Positions 11,143 to 11,154 of a stretch of 11,154 nucleotides of DNA are shown in pieces (positions within the stretch are counted from its first letter, which is position 1; each line of letters opens with the position of its first letter). The stretch comes from Nanobdellota archaeon (GTDB lineage: Archaea; Nanobdellota; Nanobdellia; Pacearchaeales; GW2011-AR1). The notes under the pieces are model-generated. The model was not told the DNA's origin. It searched no databases and saw nothing but the letters and a program-made list of their open reading frames with translations. Location of the stretch: positions 1 to 11,154 of the forward strand of contig JAHKAF010000099.1 in NCBI GenBank assembly GCA_018825865.1. The letters run 5' to 3'. The translations under genes were made by a program, and so were the position numbers.

Positions 11143-11154
11143 GAAAGTGAATCT

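Noticed and set aside
1..11154. CRISPR array, transposase or integrase
   Set aside because: I found no regularly spaced direct repeats, no transposase or integrase motifs, and no terminal repeats flanking a gene.

Overview
The window reads as a piece of an AT-rich archaeal chromosome, most likely from a small-genome DPANN lineage of the Woesearchaeota/Pacearchaeota type. That placement is an inference. The archaeal evidence is direct: a split tRNA-Tyr(GUA) gene with a canonical bulge-helix-bulge intron site, the C1-G72 pair of archaeal tyrosine tRNAs, and TATA elements lying 24-26 nt before the start codon of most genes. The last point implies largely leaderless mRNAs and helped me choose several starts.

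Layout. 1-120 is the 3' end of a zinc-ribbon protein. 121-359 is an intergenic stretch with nested inverted repeats. 360-2724 holds two unrecognised small proteins and a signal-peptide-bearing membrane protein with a large exported part and a cytoplasmic tail. 2718-3110 (minus) is a stand-alone response-regulator receiver domain. 3212-3349 is the intron-containing tRNA-Tyr. 3350-3671 has no protein gene but carries a promoter-like block followed by three consecutive hairpins, each closed by a C(UUCG)G tetraloop. 3672-4664 is a U32-family (UbiU/UbiV/TrhP-like) protein. 4706-5931 is a two-gene unit of an unknown protein and a TtcA/Ncs6-type tRNA thiolation enzyme. 5966-6469 is an unrecognised protein.

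6594-10732 is a nucleotide-reduction neighbourhood: the repressor NrdR, the adenosylcobalamin-dependent ribonucleotide reductase NrdJ one base downstream, a cysteine-rich small-domain protein of a type I associate with cobalamin enzymes, a small membrane protein, and a thioredoxin, the usual reductant of class II reductases. Two NrdR-box-like palindromes sit 31 bp apart before nrdR, and the downstream one overlaps its TATA box, giving a simple model of autoregulated repression. Between nrdJ and the cysteine-rich gene lies a 128-nt stretch that can fold into a compact four-way junction.

10778-11105 has a promoter and start codon but is broken by stops in all frames and looks like a decayed gene. 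The window ends in two small hairpins. I see no CRISPR array, insertion sequence, rRNA or replication origin.
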